Below, piece after piece: positions 63,413 through 64,000 of a DNA stretch of 64,000 nucleotides. The notes beneath the pieces are model-generated. The model was not told the DNA's origin. It saw nothing but the letters and a program-made list of their open reading frames with translations, and ran no database searches. A program made the position numbers and the translations under genes. Source of the DNA: Chamaea fasciata. Taxonomy: Eukaryota > Chordata > Aves > Passeriformes > Sylviidae. The stretch's first letter is position 1. Each line of letters starts with the position of its first letter. The stretch lies in assembly GCA_029207755.1 (NCBI GenBank), contig JARCOQ010000086.1, positions 62,001 through 126,000 on the forward strand, in the 5' to 3' direction.

Positions 63413-64000
63413 CCATGGATGCCACTGTGGATGGACACTGGTTTGGATGGACATAAGAGCCACGGATCCCAATCTGGATGGACGCTGCTGTGAATAGACA
63501 CCAGAGCCATGGATCCCACAGTGGATTGACAGTGGTCAGGATGGACACCAGAGCAATGGATGCCACTGTGGATGGACGCAGGTAGAGATGCACACCAGAG
63601 TAATGGTGTCCGCTCTGGATGGACACTGGTATGGATAGACATCAGAGCCTTGGATCCCAGCTTGACTGCGTTCTGGATGGAGAGCAGAGTCTTGGATTGG
63701 ACTCTGGATGGATACTGCTCCAGATGGACAGCAGAGTCTTGGATTGGACTCTGGATGGATACTGCTCCAGATGGAACGCAGAGCCATGGATCCCACTCTT
63801 GATGGATACTGGTCTGGATGGACTCCAGAGCCATGGATCCATCTCTGGATGGACACAGTTCTGGATGGACACAAGAGCCATAGATCCAAATTGGAACCTG
63901 TTCTGGATGGATGCAAGGGTCATGGATTCCACTCTGGATGGATACTGCTCCAGTTAGCAACCAGAGTCATAGATCCGAATCCAGATGGAGACTGGTCCAG
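63413..64000 (+). repeat. HOR copy 67, partial 797-type copy cut by the window end
   Basis: m1-m4, fused m5/12, m13-m19 and the first 34 bases of m20. Carries cttgactgcg, cttgatgg and aagggtcatgg, as in copy 60. The array clearly continues beyond the window. Confidence 0.95.

Larger units (their letters stand above)
1..64000 (+). repeat. 47-bp monomer satellite array with 24-mer (1,094-bp) higher-order repeat
   Basis: Every base belongs to a head-to-tail array of 47-bp-type monomers, about 1,390 of them, all in one orientation. The consensus monomer reads CCATGGATCCCACTC, then TGGATGGACACTGGTC, then TGGATGGACACCAGAG, with NcoI (CCATGG) and BamHI (GGATCC) sites overlapping at its start. Individual monomers within one HOR differ clearly, whereas the same monomer in successive HORs is almost identical, which is the defining sign of HOR organisation. 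The array begins before base 1 and continues past base 64,000. No unique sequence, transposon insertion, inversion, RNA gene or promoter-like element interrupts it. Family resemblance to a named satellite was not recognised. A role in centromere or heterochromatin structure is inference only. Confidence 0.98.
61480..64000 (+). repeat. 6,215-bp super-HOR, second copy (truncated by window end)
   Basis: Copies 65-67 match copies 58-60 for 2,578 bp (61423-64000 against 55208-57785), with no difference seen, up to the last base of the window. Confidence 0.88.

Noticed and set aside
1..64000. CRISPR array (regular short direct repeats)
   Set aside because: Repeats abut one another as 47-bp monomers with no unique spacers, and nothing resembling cas genes is present.
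1..64000. Coding repeat protein (for example a mucin or other tandem-repeat gene)
   Set aside because: 47-bp and 1,094-bp periods are not multiples of three, and class-changing indels of 4, 5 and 16 bp are tolerated. No frame is conserved across HOR copies.
1..64000. tRNA, rRNA or other structured RNA genes, and promoters or terminators
   Set aside because: None of the expected conserved blocks is visible; apparent matches to short motifs recur with the repeat and have no independent support.
1..64000. Species or chromosome assignment (for example bird microchromosome-type 41-42-bp satellites or primate satellites)
   Set aside because: Monomer length and GC content are only loosely similar to such families, and no shared core sequence was recognised; any assignment would be a guess.

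Overview
The whole 64,000-base window is one uninterrupted, head-to-tail satellite DNA array. I find no protein-coding gene, RNA gene, transposon, CRISPR array, promoter or other unique sequence in it. This points to a eukaryotic chromosome in constitutive heterochromatin (centromeric, pericentromeric, subtelomeric or sex-chromosome-like). The sequence alone does not identify the species. The consensus is moderately GC-rich (27 of 47 bases) and has no CpG.

The array has four nested levels. (1) A 16-base submotif (TGGATGGACAC plus a variable tail). (2) A 47-bp monomer of three parts: CCATGGATCCCACTC, then TGGATGGACACTGGTC, then TGGATGGACACCAGAG. (3) A higher-order repeat (HOR) of 24 distinct monomers, m1 to m24, totalling exactly 1,094 bp. 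(4) Super-units of several HORs, about 3 to 7 kb, duplicated locally with little or no divergence.

I parsed the window into 66 complete HOR copies plus one partial copy. The copy lengths sum to exactly 64,000, so nothing is left unexplained. Classes are 1094 bp (22 copies), 797 bp (25; m5 to m11 deleted through an m5/m12 fusion), 1098 bp (3; 4-bp GGTA insertion in m4), 1047 bp (3; one of the twin monomers m14/m15 lost), 1136 bp (4; m24 doubled), 1042 bp 'B' (4; diverged second half), 703 bp (4; m3 to m11 deleted, always directly after a B copy), 1460 bp (1; fused compound) and a final 588-bp fragment.

Layout: 1-3485 holds one full copy and three consecutive 797 copies. 3486-13108 is a block rich in B/703 pairs. 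13109-20538 holds the compound copy and a 2,985-bp super-unit. 20539-42037 shows mosaic alternation of 1094/1047 and 797 copies with 4,032-, 3,782- and 8,861-bp offsets. 42038-55958 contains a tandem 6,809-bp duplication in which every private variant I checked is shared. 55265-64000 contains a 6,215-bp super-unit whose second copy runs off the window end.

The many open frames, up to 431 codons on the minus strand, are a by-product: the 47-bp consensus has no stop triplet on either strand in any frame. The biological content of the window is its repeat architecture and its recombination history.
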